64,000 nt of DNA from Sycobia sp. Sy_11 (GCA_018907035.1 JACCIC010000039.1:2542001-2606000); one strand, 5' to 3'; positions 12,513-27,182 are shown, counted from the first letter of the stretch. Program-made: numbers and translations. Notes: generated by a model from the sequence alone, not told the origin.

Positions 12513-14542
12513 TAGAATTTCGGAATATAAGGCGAGCGTTTGAGCTTCTCCTGGATGATGTTACCCATATTATTGCGGAGCGTATGATATAAAGATGTAG
12601 GGCAACGGAGATAGATCATGTTAGACTGTATTATACAGCCCCATCAGAAGGGAACCCTCGACCTATGAGTGCTAGTCTGTATTTTTTTTTTTGCTTAGGT
12701 GACATAATGATATCGATTGAGGGGAGGTTTCGTTTAATCTGTCTTAACCCGCCACACGCCGCTTCGGTTTTTTACGATATCGCTTGTTTATCTTTTTTCT
12801 TTACATCATTCTCTCTCTCTCTCTCACTCTCTCTTTCCTCTCTCTCTACGCGTTCAGAAATATTCTGATTTGTTACGCATCTGTCGGTCGCAGAAGCTTC
12901 AGGAAAATATTTCCCGATATAAATACCGGATTTTTTTTGAATATCCTCATCGATCATTCTGAAATTTTTCTTGAAAGAACGAGAGAGGAGGTGGGGACGT
13001 TAAATATGGAAATTCACATAATGCAGGATAATATTCAAGTATCTTCGCTAATGATTGTTCTGAAGGAATTACAATGTAAAATCCATTGAATATTGATTTT
13101 TTTTATTCATGTGATTTACGAAATTTTCTCAATGGTATTAAAAAGGACATAATAAATCTATTATTCCCTCGACCAAAACAACGAATTCTACATAATTCTA
13201 CATAAAGTCATTTTACGTCGAGCAGGCATTTACGGTTCGAGGGAACACGATCGAAGCAACATCGGCGAATTGCGATATTTTGTCGAAGTTTCATATAAAT
13301 AAATGAGAACTGAAAAAATGCGATATTTATATATGCAATACATACGACAGATGTATTTCGTTCGCGAAGTCGCCGACAAATTTCAAAAAGACGACACGAG
13401 CTTACCAAATTGTTTCTCTCTTCATACGTTTGGCAATGGTTGCAGTTTCGTTCGAGTAATAATTCCACGCAAATTTCCTAAGCAGACAATGTCGTACGTC
13501 GCAGTGTTCATTGGTTAAAGTATGACTAAAACTCGGATTAATCGTCGTTGGAAATCGAAAAAAAACCGCTGTTTTTTTTTTCGAATTTTCCAGACAATTT
13601 GCAAAACATACTTGGCCGCGTCATTTCAACTGAAAAAATAATTTTACAAGCTTACAAATTGACCCCTCCCCCCGCGCCCTCTTTCCCAAAAAAAATATCC
13701 TTTTAGCGACGCGTGATGTAACAAGCGTTTAAAAATAGCCTCGGCCTCGTCGATACCCGCCGCCGACCGTTCGACGTAAATTATCTCCGCTAAATCTGTC
13801 AGTTCTCGGAGCGAAGTTTTCTTTTGGCGGGCAAGAAGTTAGCTAAATTTCCTTTAAAAAAAAAATAAGAATAAAGAATAATATATTAACTATTCGGTCG
13901 TTTGTTATACTCGCTGTTATTCCAGCAGCGCTGAGTTTTACTCATATGAACTATGGCTTCGGCAAAATTAAACGATAGTTTAGCGGGATTGTTATATGTT
14001 TTTTTTTTTTTATTTTTTACGTAATTTTACAGTAGAAAACATTCTTTATGCTTTCAGTAAAATTAACGGCCCAAATATTTTTGCCAGTCTTATCTAGATT
14101 TGGAGTTCTGTATTTAAAATAGTATCAACATTAAAGAACAAAGAATGTTCTCCATCCTACATATTACGCTTTTATTTCTTTTTTTTTTTTGTTTTTTTAA
14201 ACACGTGAAATTCTAGATAGTATATTTAATGAGGAAAATATGAAATTACAAGTAAATTTTTCAAAGACCTTTTAAAAATATTTCCATCATTTGCATTTGC
14301 ATTTAGCGCGCGTTAAATTTTTGGCCAGAGATAATAAAATTCATCTCGTTTATAGTTTAGCATATCAATTATTGAACCGTAAGTAGCAGTTTACATGCTC
14401 AACAAAATGGAATGAATGGACTTGATGACATTTTATCCTTTAAACAATTCTATTATTATTCACGCTCGAACGTATGGAATTTTAATGCTCATATTTTACG
14501 GTCAGCAAAATTCATCCGGCTGATATCATCACCATCATCACC

Positions 14543-14637
<95 letters not shown>
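14543..14637. repeat. (ATA)n trinucleotide repeat
   Basis: About 31 uninterrupted units, the longest trinucleotide array in the window. Confidence 0.92.
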
Positions 14638-14639
<2 letters not shown>

Positions 14640-14808
14640 TTAGCGTAGTTATTATAGTAGTGTTATTGGTATTGCTGCTGTTAGTGTCTACGTCGTCGTT
14701 GTCGTTATTATTATATAAAGAAATTACGTGATGGGTGGTAAGCTTCATTAAGAATCCAGATAATATTTGACACGCGACATGCGATAATACATATATCGTA
14801 CACATTGT

Positions 14809-14811
<3 letters not shown>

Positions 14812-14865
<54 letters not shown>
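14812..14865. repeat. (TA)n microsatellite
   Basis: About 26 perfect units. Confidence 0.9.
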
Positions 14866-14869
<4 letters not shown>

Positions 14870-15191
14870 CTGTCTAACGAGTAAATCATCGTCATCAAAT
14901 TAATAGAACGCGTAAAATTATTAATAGATTGAATCCTTGTAGGATGCGCGCGCGAGTTTTACACTGTTCAATTTTAGATTGTCAATATTATATGCGAAAT
15001 ACGCGACGGAGCGTAATGAAATGCGTTCCGATTTTATCGTTAACAAGGGGAATAAAGTTAAGAATTCGGCTCGTGGTTTGCTATATAATAAGCATACGTG
15101 CGAGGATTTTTGGATCGATTGAACACAAATTTAATAGCAACGAAAAATTTTCGCGCGTTATTAAAATGGAGTCATATTACCTATGCGGTGT

Positions 15192-15194
<3 letters not shown>

Positions 15195-15242
<48 letters not shown>
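15195..15242. repeat. (TA)n microsatellite
   Basis: About 24 perfect units. Confidence 0.9.
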
Positions 15243-15244
<2 letters not shown>

Positions 15245-15824
15245 CGTATTATGTATATAGTTGTACTACAAGATAATTTTAGTTTGCACACATAGTTTAT
15301 TAAGGCAATCTTTCGGCTATGTGAGAAACATAATACGCGCCGGGTCGATGTATTTTCGTAAAATCTCCTCCCACCCCCCTGGATGAGGGTGGGGGTCGCA
15401 TATTTGTAATTAGCGTGTATAGTTAGTCAGCGGTATCGAAAATAGTCCCACCCCTCCCTCCTCCCCGTCGTTCACCCCACCCCAGCCTTTTTTTTTCAGC
15501 CTTTTCGCGCAGAATCTTACAAGGCATGTAGGCGGTAGCGGAAAAAGCGCCAAGACCACGTGCGCTGGTCACTTTAGAAGCTCGTACGTACGCGTGTGTG
15601 TTACACACGCGCGCGTGCACACACACACGCACTTGTTTATATAGATAATCCAGAAGAGCAGCGAAAATTTTCGCTCAGTGCGCTATTATCAACGTTTCTG
15701 CTGAAAAAAAACGGGTTTACCTTACAAATCGAGAAAAAAGGAGGTTTTCTCATCTGTATACTTACGTAATAAACCTTTCGTGTGTACGGGTAATGGTTAA
15801 AATATGTGTTTTACACCTCAATTT

Positions 15825-15857
<33 letters not shown>

Positions 15858-15877
15858 CTAAACTTGTCGACTTGTTC

Positions 15878-16316
15878 TGAATAAATTTAATAAATATTTA
15901 TCGGTCTTACAGTCTTAGTTAATATCATTATATTAACTAAAATAATGACAGTCAGACTGTCCTTGTTTAGATTCACTCCCGTAGAATCTGAAATAGAACT
16001 TATTACTAGAATAAATTATATTAACAACTAAAAATTAATAATAAAATAAAAAGTAAAATAATAAATAAAATAAAAATAATAGAAACAATATTCTGTGTTA
16101 GTAAAGGACAACCTGACTGCCCCCACCATCTTAAATTAAGATTCACATTTAGTGTCTGACGTTTCGAACCGCTCTGGTTCATCCTCAGGAAATAAACTGT
16201 GAATATAAACAACTTTGGGGGTGAATATAAACAAAGGCAATCTAACTGTCATTATTTTAGTTAATATCTTATATTATAAAGACTGTAAGACTGAGAAAAA
16301 TATTTATTAATTTAAT
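15878..16316. mobile_element. Short inverted-repeat element with hammerhead-like hairpin (Penelope-like?)
   Basis: Two imperfect inverted arms of about 100 bp (15,878-15,981 and 16,216-16,316) share a 23-bp identical core (15,930-15,952 against 16,245-16,267). They flank an AT-rich centre. Between them, on the minus strand at 16,157-16,188, lies CTGAGGAT, a GAACC/GGTTC hairpin, then GAAACGTC. This CTGAnGA...stem...GAAA layout recalls the hammerhead core and the CTGAnGAT...CGAAACGTC module seen in Penelope-like and other retroelements. No reverse transcriptase is present, so it is a non-autonomous copy or fragment. Assignment to Penelope is inference. Confidence 0.5.
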
Positions 16317-16791
16317 TAATATATACATTTCATATTTTTCTTTCTCGTTATAAGCAAGCCAGTAAAATGTATTGTAAAATAATTCGTGTCTTAAAGAAGA
16401 AAGTATGTCATTGGAATATAATTCGTTTAACGAATTTAGAGGCATATACGTTTATGATGAGTAATTTAAATAATTGACAATCAATATGCTCGATAAAAGA
16501 AGGCGTTTTAATAACGCTGCCATTGCCTGTAAAAATAAATTGAGATTTTACATTTTCAACTTCCTCTCTGAAGGGGGAGAGGGGATAAAGAACGAGAAGT
16601 GAACGTTCGCGAGCTCGGCAAACAAAGACCGTCGGCCGAGCGTAATCGATTTTTCATCGAGAGCGCCCCAACTAATATCGCTCTAACCTACGATAAATAT
16701 TATAAGTAAAAACAAACTACAGTCGCCCCTGCATTTAAAGCACATAACCTCACCACTCCGGAACAGGGACGGCACTTATTTCTTCTTACTG

Positions 16792-16835
<44 letters not shown>
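16792..16835. repeat. (TA)n microsatellite
   Basis: About 22 perfect units. Confidence 0.9.
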
Positions 16836-16837
<2 letters not shown>

Positions 16838-19800
16838 CTTAGAACCACTCTTCCCTTTTCTTCGTATTATTTAATAATTCAAAGACGCCCTTCACTCTCT
16901 CTCGCTCGCGCTGTTTCGCGCATACGCGCTATATGGGCAAAGAGAAAAAAAAAACCTCCCCATTGAATTATTTACGTTTGTATAGACGTTTTGAGGCTAT
17001 CGTTATCCATAGGCTACGTTACCAATTGGAAAAATCGCTGTAAATGTCAAAAATTCGACACGTCCCGATTAATCGGACGTGCACGCGTGCTTAATACACG
17101 TAACATTCCGCTTATACCCCCACTGTCGAGACCGGCCTTGTTCAGCCCGGCGATCAGCCGACGCGAAGGCTCTTCAAATCTGATCGAGCGACGACGAAAG
17201 TGCAAAGATCCAGCCTGCCTCTCCGCTGACGGAAGTTCGTCAACGAACGACGCGACGACCATCCGACTACCCCGCCCAATACCTCGCGCGATCGTATAAT
17301 AATAATACAGGATAAATTCTAGCGACAGGTCGGTCCCAGCTCCCGCGCCGAATACTCCGGCCTGTGAATCCGTGGTGAAAGCCAAGCCGACGGTCGATAG
17401 CCGAGAGGTATTGTATTTGCAGTGTGCGCGCGCGCGCGCGCGCAATATTACCAGGGGGATGGGGGCAGCCGTCCGTATTAGGCGGCGAGCAGCGGTTCGG
17501 CGGGGGAGGGGGGTGGAAGGGGGTTAAATATATAAAGGTATATAGTACGACGGGATAACGGGCCTCTCTCGTCAATATCGCGCTGTTCCGGCTCATAGAG
17601 CCTCGCCTCGCGAAATTCCAATCGTTGCGGGATTGCTCGGGTTAATAAATTAACGTCCCCATTACGACGCGCATCGGTAATCGTTCGAATACGGGCTCTT
17701 CTCCCCGAGCCTGGGCTACAGCGGTCTGATTTGCGAATGCGTCTCCAAAACACGTCCCCTCACCTCCGGAGACGCGTCGTCGGGGCCAAATTTTCAGCGT
17801 TAACCGTTTTTTCCCTCCAATTTCGATGTATCGATATTTCGTGGCTGTAGAATTCAATCAGGTATACGGGTATGCGATGTTGCTTTTTTTTTTTTTTTTC
17901 TTTAAATGAAAATATTTCAATTTAGGCGTTAAAAAAGAATGGGGAAAAAACGACGATCCGCGTTTACGTTTAGCAAGGGGACGGGTGGAATTTTTTTTCC
18001 TGAAAATCGCAATAGCCGCGGCAGAAAAGTCGGAGAAGCAGATGGGACAAGACGAGCGTGTCGGGCTAAATGAAAAAAACTCGGGAGAGGGGGGGGGGTA
18101 AAAACCTCTTTCGATCCGATCTTTCATTGAAAGGTAATTCAATCGTATATGTCGTATATTCAGTAAGCCCGTGTTTCGAAAAAGAGATCAATGAACCTGT
18201 GAACAAGTTAAATGTTAAAAAAAAAAAAGAAACAAAAACAAAACGAATTTTTTACGTAATGTGCGTGAAGAACTATCATTCGCAATTCCCTTATGTTGCG
18301 TAAAATGCAAAATTAGCGTTCTTTAATCGAATATCGGATACCGACATACGCTCTCTCGTTCGCGCTCACTCGGGTGGCCGCGCGTATAGACGACAAATAA
18401 ATTTTATCGAGGTGAACACAGGTCAAATTGTTAATTTAAACTGTTCATTTTAATCTTTTTTATTTCTTTTTTTTGTTTTTCTTCTTTTTATTTTATTTCT
18501 TTTTCTCGCGCTGCTCGAGAAATTTCGTACAGAATCAACAGCTGAATATCTAAATATCGATGCTCAATGAAAGCCATTGTTTTCAATTTGCCATACAAAC
18601 AAAGTAATCGCGTCAATTCGAAATTCTATAACTTAGTTTAAAACCTATATATTTTTCTTTTTATATGTATTAATACTTACGAAAGAAAATACCGTCATTT
18701 TATATAATACGCAATATTACATTTTTGGTTAAAAAAAGAAAAATAATATTAAAATATAAAATGCTTTTCAACTCAAGTGATTTCCACCTTGCATTCAAAT
18801 TTTCACATATCCACGTCATCGTTTATTGAAATACCTATGAATGCGCTATAATATGTCCTCGTTGTTCGCGCGAAAAGCCAGGCGTCTAATTCTCGGAACT
18901 TATTTCAGATGAGTAGAGCTTGGAATGACTTCATTTCTAATGGTACAACGTAGCGCGTAGATGTTAACGAAATACAATTTAAGATTATGGCCGTCGGTGG
19001 ACGAGCCCCTCGCCCCTTTCTTTGGCTTGGCTTTTGCGAACGGCCGTTATGTAAGAATTCGAAACTACTCGCGCGTACAAATCTGCGGTGCTTTGGTAAG
19101 TCCGTTTATACGACGATAGCCCATAAAATATCGGCGATGCGCTAGCGGAGCAGGACCGAGGTTCGACACACTCTCGTGGTTCCTGCATATATATATATAT
19201 ATATTTATGCTCGAATATATTTTCGGCTGTCTATTTTCAATTAAATGAAAAGGAATATATAAGGAGCTTCTGCATCTTTCACTCTTTCTCTTTCTCTCTT
19301 TCTCTTAGTGGGGTTTTTGTTATTGGAATTTTATATCAAATATAAAGAACTTGCACAAACTTCTTTTTACACTGCTATGTATACAAAATTAAAATAACTG
19401 GAGCTATGGAAAAATAACTTTATTTTCGTTGAAGTCACAGAAGTGGTATTGTTATGGTATTGATAATACCGCACATACATAAAAAAATGTTTATGTATGC
19501 ATGACCAAAAATCTGTAATCCGTACCTTTTCTAAATCGTTGAAACGTAATGTGAGACTTGGATTTGATGCGTGTGATCTCGGATTTGACCTTCATCGTGT
19601 CAGGTTCAAGGTCGGCTGTAAGGTCGAATTTAGCAGACTTCCACGCGCCATTCGAAGGTTAGGTTTCTTTTTTGATCGTTTTCATAATAATCCTTCTTTT
19701 TGACTGAAAATGGCGGCATTTTTAAGATTTTTTCGAAGTCAAACGATTTGCGCCAAATTCGTCTGAACTTTTTGGGGGATCTCTAATCACGAATCCGAAA

Positions 19801-20317
19801 ACGCATTTCCAATTCAGAATGCTGCTAAATATCGACTTCTTATTTTGAATTGTAAATCTGACTTCGAAATCAGCAACTTCCAAAAGCAGCGTATAGCACA
19901 TTTGATGAGCATGGCTCAATTAAAAAAAAAAGCATTTTTTTTTAAATTTTCGTCGTTTTCCCTAAATATACCCCTCGATGGACCTTGAAATGGCCTTTAA
20001 TGTGATATTATGATCACTAGCATATCACGGATTCGGGTTCAGTATACTTCTAGACATGCATACAACATTTCTATCTTGTTTGCTGCATCGTTTCTACTAA
20101 GCTCGGCATTGAGATGAGCGTGAACTTCTCAACCAACTTAAGAAATATAAAAGTCTGGGTTTACTAATGCATACGGAGACTGTTTTTTTTTAAAACCTGC
20201 GCTATACGTAAATCTGCTAAAATCCAAGCTTATATCATCTGGAACAGCTGTTTTAAATGTATTAAAAAAAAAAACTTTTTTAATTCGAGGCAAACCCGCG
20301 AGGATATTTTGATCCTG

Positions 20318-20353
20318 TATATACATACATACATATATAATATATACATATTA

Positions 20354-20401
<48 letters not shown>
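20318..20401. repeat. TA-rich compound array
   Basis: Interrupted TACA/TATA units lead into about 21 perfect TA units. Confidence 0.85.
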
Positions 20402-20403
<2 letters not shown>

Positions 20404-20832
20404 AGGAACATTTATTAACTACACCATCGTCGGCTTAATTAATCTTGTAACGTCGACTTCGCAATTCTAATAAAGTTTAGCTTAAGTATACTTTGGCACA
20501 TGCGCGTAAGAGAGAAAATTCTACTATCTCTGCGCACTTTATTGCCGTGACATTAGGATGGAGAACGAAGGGGGGGGGGCAGGTGGGGCGTCGAGCAGAA
20601 AAAAAGACATAGCCGCCGGGGGCAGAACAAATTTGTCTGCTGCGCTTTCGTATAGGAAATTAGGCGCTTTATAACGAACGTAGCTCAATACGCTCGCACA
20701 GTTACACATGATAATCCCGGGCGGCCTCGCCTTTTCGACAGAATAATTATTATAACGCGGACGTTTCGCGCCGTGACGCCGGCCACTTGCGCCAAATTGC
20801 AGACTGGTATATCACATTCGTACGTATACGTA

Positions 20833-20839
<7 letters not shown>

Positions 20840-20885
<46 letters not shown>
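20840..20885. repeat. (TA)n microsatellite
   Basis: Preceded by a short TG array; about 23 TA units. Confidence 0.9.
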
Positions 20886-20889
<4 letters not shown>

Positions 20890-21267
20890 ACTTATTGAAA
20901 ATTAAACCTGGAGATATAGATATATGTTTCTGTGTGCGTGTGTGAACCATCCGAGGCGACACTCCGGCATGGGCTTTAATTAGGGCGGGTCCGAGGCGGT
21001 CAAATTTTAGTCCGACCCAGTTTCGAGTGCGTGATCAATTACTATATTGCGCGGGGACATTTTTAATCAAGGAATAAATTTGGGGTGCCGAATGAAAAAT
21101 GAGACGTCCGAGGATTAAAATAATTTGGCCGTTCGGTTATATATTTGTATAATATAATACACGGGCATTAAATCTGATATTAATGAAAATGTAGAGTTTT
21201 CCGATGTTAGTCAGCAGCGCGGGGTGGGGGGATGAGATGTTGGATTATCATACGTGCGTTTCATTAT

Positions 21268-21405
<138 letters not shown>

Positions 21406-22623
21406 GACAATGTAGACTACTAGGAGTAGTGCTCGGCCAATATACCAAGGCAAAACGAGATTCAATAAAATATTGAAAGTACTGCCTTGGACTTGTGCAA
21501 ATATTCGAAATCTTTGTCTTATCTTGATCTTGAAAAGGCAGAATTGAGTTTTCATTTTTAAAATTGGCTGATCATTTCCTAAGACAGTGTACCAACTTCC
21601 GTTTCAAATAATTCGTTGGCAAGTGGGGACGACGTACAGTGCGATTCCAAAAATACGAATAATGAATAAAAACAAACATGTAGATATTTCACTTTATCAT
21701 TGTGAGCAGTAACCCCCCCCCCAATTTTTATTAATAAATAACGTCTAGAACACAAATACCAATTGTTGATCATAATACAGTAATCCACATCTATCATTCG
21801 ATAAAGGATATTTATTGATTTTATGAAATACCGATAGTCATATCGTAACATTTGGATTTTACCTTCCATCAATCAATCGTGTAAGACATTTTGACTAATT
21901 AAAAAAAAAAAACATTACTGCAGGTCCCATAAATCAAAGGGTTTTTGTTCCACTTAAGTTTCTAATGTATTGCAGATTTAAAATAATCTAGTGTAGACAA
22001 AGAGTCTTGGCCGAAGATCAATATTCTCGTGTCTCGGGTTTGGGGTATTGGTTTTGAATCCAGTTACGAGATCGCACGATATATCAATACTGAATAGTTT
22101 TGGGTATTGGCGAAACCCTAGCCAGAAATGAAAATAAGAGTTTCTTCTAGGGAATACTGAGATTTCATTTAATGCATATCGTGGCCTCCCTATTTTTGAC
22201 TTACTTACTTTGATTATGTACATACATACTTCACGAGAACTTATGCAACATTAAACGAGGCATGTATATGTGTAACTACAGTAAACGCCGATGGTGGATA
22301 ATGTAAAAAGGATATGAGCGATCCCTTTCTTATACGGACGATATTTTTCCAAGGTTTTTTTTTTACATAGTTAATATTATTTGCTAAGCCTTATTGTCGG
22401 GCAACGAGGAAGTCTTGAATGGGATTTTATAGGGAGCGAAAAATGTTAGCGTAAATCGAATAGTAAAGTTGGGGGGGGGGGGTAAAAACTACCTTGTCAG
22501 AGATTCTAAGTATAGTATAACGAGAACGCCTGAAAACAACTATAACTATGTATATCTAGAGAGTTATGTGGTGAAATTCTACAGGGTGATAAAACTTACT
22601 GGATCTGGTAAATTTACTTGGTG

Positions 22624-22655
<32 letters not shown>

Positions 22656-23324
22656 GAAAATGACTACAGGAGTTCTTTGAATTTCGTACACCTACGTAGA
22701 AGGACAAAAAAATTATTAGAACGTGTATATATATATTTACTTAAGTCGCGATGGCATGTTGAGCCGATCGATTCGTAACTGTTTCAGGCTAATATTTACA
22801 AAAAATTTATCGCGGATCAGCCCAATGATCATCGCGATCGTCCGGTAAAATTTGCTCGAGCGCTTCTTTTTTTCATCCTCATCACCTCGGGCAACATGTT
22901 TTATCAATAATTGAACTACCTCGAAAAATTACTTTGCATGAGTTTTTTTTTTTTCGTTCTTTTATTCTTCTTCACGAAGATCTTACGACCGTTATATGGC
23001 TGAATGTGCCGTTCTGGACAGTTCTCAGTTTTAATTCACGATCAATTGGTTCGGGCGAAAATATACGGATGCACGAGCAAAGAAACGAATGCATAAAACG
23101 TAAAATAAATAATAGGAAAACGAGACGATTCCGGTGGAGTAGGAAAAGCGATTAAATATTTAAAGTAGATGTCTCGCCTCCGGTGAAATTGTCATTTATC
23201 TATGAATAAAAGAAGACGAGAAAATTAACGCGCGAGAGACAAAAAGAAATACAGCATATAAACTTAATATTTTAGCTGTTATTAATATATGATAGACGTG
23301 GATGAATAGTTTAATTTTCAAATT

Positions 23325-23326
<2 letters not shown>

Positions 23327-23372
<46 letters not shown>
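23327..23372. repeat. (TA)n microsatellite
   Basis: About 23 perfect units. Confidence 0.9.
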
Positions 23373-23377
<5 letters not shown>

Positions 23378-23829
23378 CCTTAAACGATATATATGTATAT
23401 ACAATTAAGTTTCTTATGCTGACCCATAAAACTATTGCATCTGGCCGCTTCTGAAAAATTGTCACATCGGTCAGAGATCGAAATTACGTACATACGTAAT
23501 TAAGTAAAGTCAGAAAGGATAAATTAAAAAAACTTCTTTTTTTTAATACGTAATATATCTTATTCGAACATGCATCGACATTTTGAAAATCCAACTAACG
23601 CATCGGACGATTCGAGCAATGTTCCTTGAAGCCCCATTGGTATTATAAAAAAGTTCTACTATCGTTACGATAGTTTATTAAAGACGAAAAAAGAAAAAAG
23701 AAAAAACATTCTGTAAGACTGATAAAGACGTTTTTTATCAGTTATGAACTCGTAAATTCACCTGCATCGGCGAATCTCGCAAGGCGCTTCTTAAGTTCAC
23801 TACAAAGATACTTCAAACGCCGAGATTTT

Positions 23830-23831
23830 TA

Positions 23832-23891
<60 letters not shown>
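23830..23891. repeat. (TA)n microsatellite
   Basis: About 30 units with one G interruption near the start. Confidence 0.9.
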
Positions 23892-23893
<2 letters not shown>

Positions 23894-24045
23894 GACAGCG
23901 GCTAATTTTGCTCTACCCATCCGTGTATAATGATCGCCTCTCGATTATAATTCAGCCCGCGAGTTGAGACTGAAACCTTTTGATACCACCGATCATTCTA
24001 CCTACATATATACTTATATAGACGTGTACTTTTCAAGTAATGCGG

Positions 24046-24066
24046 AAGAGAGAGAAAGAGAGAGAA

Positions 24067-24107
<41 letters not shown>
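24046..24107. repeat. (GA)n imperfect microsatellite
   Basis: GA array with AAAG interruptions. Confidence 0.88.
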
Positions 24108-24109
<2 letters not shown>

Positions 24110-24513
24110 CTATCCCGTATACCGGCGCGAGGAGCGGAGGAACTGAGTACGGGGATCCGTAGAAAAAAAAGGGAAGACGAAGAGGCGGGAGACGTCCGCT
24201 CTCGATACGTCACCTCATTTGAATTGCAAATGACAGAGTTCGACCGCGCGTCTGCCTCTGGCGCGCGCGTGTATGCGTGCGTCTGCGCGCGTACGCGCGA
24301 AAGGCGGAACAGCGATGGGGCGCGGAGAGGGAGGGGGGGAGGCTTTATGCGAGAGCCAAGGATTCCCGACCGACGCGCGTTGTTGCTCGGCTTTTGGATT
24401 TTGTCTCTTTGTCGCCTGTCGCGGCTCTTTGCACTTGCCTGCTTTGCTGGTCGTTTTTAATTGGCAATTATAAAGCTTACGTTCGTCCCGGAATTCAACT
24501 TTTTTCCTCGCTG

Positions 24514-24518
<5 letters not shown>

Positions 24519-24570
<52 letters not shown>
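24519..24570. repeat. (TA)n microsatellite
   Basis: About 26 units. Confidence 0.9.
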
Positions 24571-24575
<5 letters not shown>

Positions 24576-24683
24576 AATATTATACACTTGATTCTGTCTA
24601 TATAATTATAATACACTAACGGAGATCCAGTGTAAAATCGTTGTACGAATATTTTTTTCTTTTCAGAATGAAAATCGCTTAGC

Positions 24684-24732
<49 letters not shown>

Positions 24733-24792
24733 AGAGAGAGAGAGAGAGAGAGTGAAAGAGAGTGAGAAGAGAGGAGAGAGAGAGAGAGAGAG

Positions 24793-24832
<40 letters not shown>
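24684..24832. repeat. (GA)n long imperfect array
   Basis: About 150 bp of GA with a few one-base slips. Such tracts are potential GAGA-factor-type sites (inference). Confidence 0.9.
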
Positions 24833-24836
<4 letters not shown>

Positions 24837-25449
24837 GTGTGTAACTATATATATATATATATGAAGTCTAGATTATCAAGAAACTACAAAAGAATTGATT
24901 TTCCAAGCATGGCATATCAAAAATCAAATCATGACATATCAAAAAGTGTTTACACGCGATTATTACTACAGTGCCATTTTACTCTAAATAGTCTCTTAAT
25001 ATTCTCCTTTCGTAATTGAAGTACAAAATTTTTCTACATACTGTATTCTACCTAGTACGAATATGTCATTGCAATTATAAATTTTATGCATCAAGAAAAC
25101 TCGAATTAATAATATTCTTCTTATGAGTTCTATATGACCTTAAATATTTTTGTATATAATTGTTAATACATAATTCGCAATAAGCCATGGAGTTCTTTAC
25201 GATTTCTGCTTGATTATTCAATTCGTTTTTTCTGGCATGGATTGACGTTTCTTCCACCTTTTACCGCTCTATACCTATCATAAAATGTTTATATCGTCAA
25301 TTTTTCTATTTTATATATACAATAATTTAATATTTTATGGAACTAAACCATAAAAAATCCCGAATACTGAAAACATGCACTGAAAACGCATCACAATATT
25401 TTGAGGTTGACTCTGTAGTACATCGCACATGCTCCAATCACTTTATGTA

Positions 25450-25513
<64 letters not shown>
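25450..25513. repeat. (TA)n microsatellite
   Basis: About 30 units. A second TA array with a TATG-rich leader occupies about 25,590-25,702. Confidence 0.9.
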
Positions 25514-25514
<1 letters not shown>

Positions 25515-25651
25515 GCACGGATAACTTTATATAACGCTCAGTTTATGTACCTCGTAATATTTGAACGTGCAGATACTTTCGTTAATCGGAGTGTGTATGT
25601 ATGTCTGCATGTATATATGTATGTGTGTATTCATATATGTATGTATATTTG

Positions 25652-25703
<52 letters not shown>

Positions 25704-25854
25704 ATAGCACATTGACAATGCATTCACAAGCCAATATATCTGGGTTAGTTAACTAACGGAAAATTTATATATTCTCAAGGCGGATGTGGTCCTCATTTCA
25801 GATAGAAAATTTTCCAGATGCTGTGGAAATAATTCTTTAAAAAGTATATCGAAT

Positions 25855-25855
25855 C

Positions 25856-25926
<71 letters not shown>
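25855..25926. repeat. (GT)n-(TA)n-(CA)n palindromic array
   Basis: The TA core is flanked by GT on the left and CA on the right, so the entire 70 bp is self-complementary. Confidence 0.9.
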
Positions 25927-26469
25927 TGGTAGATGCATAGTTATCATCCCTGAAATTTATATATGCGTGCAATATTATCAGTTTTATGTCCGATTGCGCT
26001 ACTTGATACGATTCTTTTCGTGTGATTGGTTTTATCGGATCATGGACCTGTTAGGTACATTTAACAGGATTGCGTAGGAAATATATGAATACTTTCCAAT
26101 GCTCGTACCCCCCTCTGTAATTTAAAAATTTTGTTTTAACATTATAGGTGCAAAATAAAATATACAAAACGCTACACGAGTAAATGCAATATTGAGTTGG
26201 AAATTTTTAGTACTTATACCGATGTAATTATTGCCACGATTCTGCGTTCGAAGACATTACAGTGATATTATTTTTTCGATTTAGATATAAATACCAAATT
26301 CTTAAAATTTTAACGATTTATATTCATTGGTAATTTTTAAACTTATATGTTTCTCTAATTTACAAAACTATTAATTAATCTTTATTCAATGGACATACAG
26401 TTTCAGTATCAATACTTTTTGAATATAACTGCATTATTATGCACAGAATTAAAGCCCAAGACAAAAACC

Positions 26470-26503
26470 CACACACGCCCACACACACACACACACACAC
26501 ACA

Positions 26504-26535
<32 letters not shown>
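26470..26535. repeat. (CA)n-(CT)n compound microsatellite
   Basis: CA units to 26,505 switch directly to about 15 CT units. Confidence 0.88.
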
Positions 26536-26538
<3 letters not shown>

Positions 26539-26717
26539 ATTATTCTCTGGTTGACAAGAGGTTAAACTTTATTGGTTCACGCGCGCACCAAACCCAACCG
26601 ACAGCGCGCGCGCGTCTGAAAATTTATCGAGCGCCAGTCGCCACCGAGCATTTGTAAAACAAGGGCGAGCGCAGCTAGAAGCTAATGAGGAGCTTTTTCT
26701 TCTTTTGTTTTTTTGTT

Positions 26718-26718
<1 letters not shown>

Positions 26719-26775
<57 letters not shown>
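26719..26775. repeat. (TA)n microsatellite
   Basis: About 28 perfect units. Confidence 0.9.
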
Positions 26776-26778
<3 letters not shown>

Positions 26779-27182
26779 GTAGCGTATTTTCTGTTTCCGA
26801 CTGCAATTTTAGAGAGGGAGAGAGAGAGAGGCATTAATACTGCCTTATTTACTGTAAATCGCTTTGCGAGGGAACTGTGGGCATTTGCGGTTCTGTAATG
26901 GTTGAAATAAATAGCCGTACGTTAATTCAACGTTGATACAGAGAATATCGAGATTAACGGTGATTTTCGATACACTGGGTGTGGACACATTTGATTTTCC
27001 TAATATTAGGACGTAAATATTCGCATTTTTCTTCTGTCGAACATTCGAAAATCACAGACAAACTAGTTTTTTCTTAGTCCCGTCATCTCGCATTGAACAG
27101 AGGCGATGATAATGATTTCGTTAGTTTAACGGCAGCAATTGGTTTTTATTGTGGTGCGAACGAAAAAGTAAAATTTGCGACG

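Noticed and set aside
24684..24832. Long GA tract as a functional Polycomb/GAGA response element
   Set aside because: GA arrays are abundant here with no accompanying motif cluster; only noted as a potential binding site.
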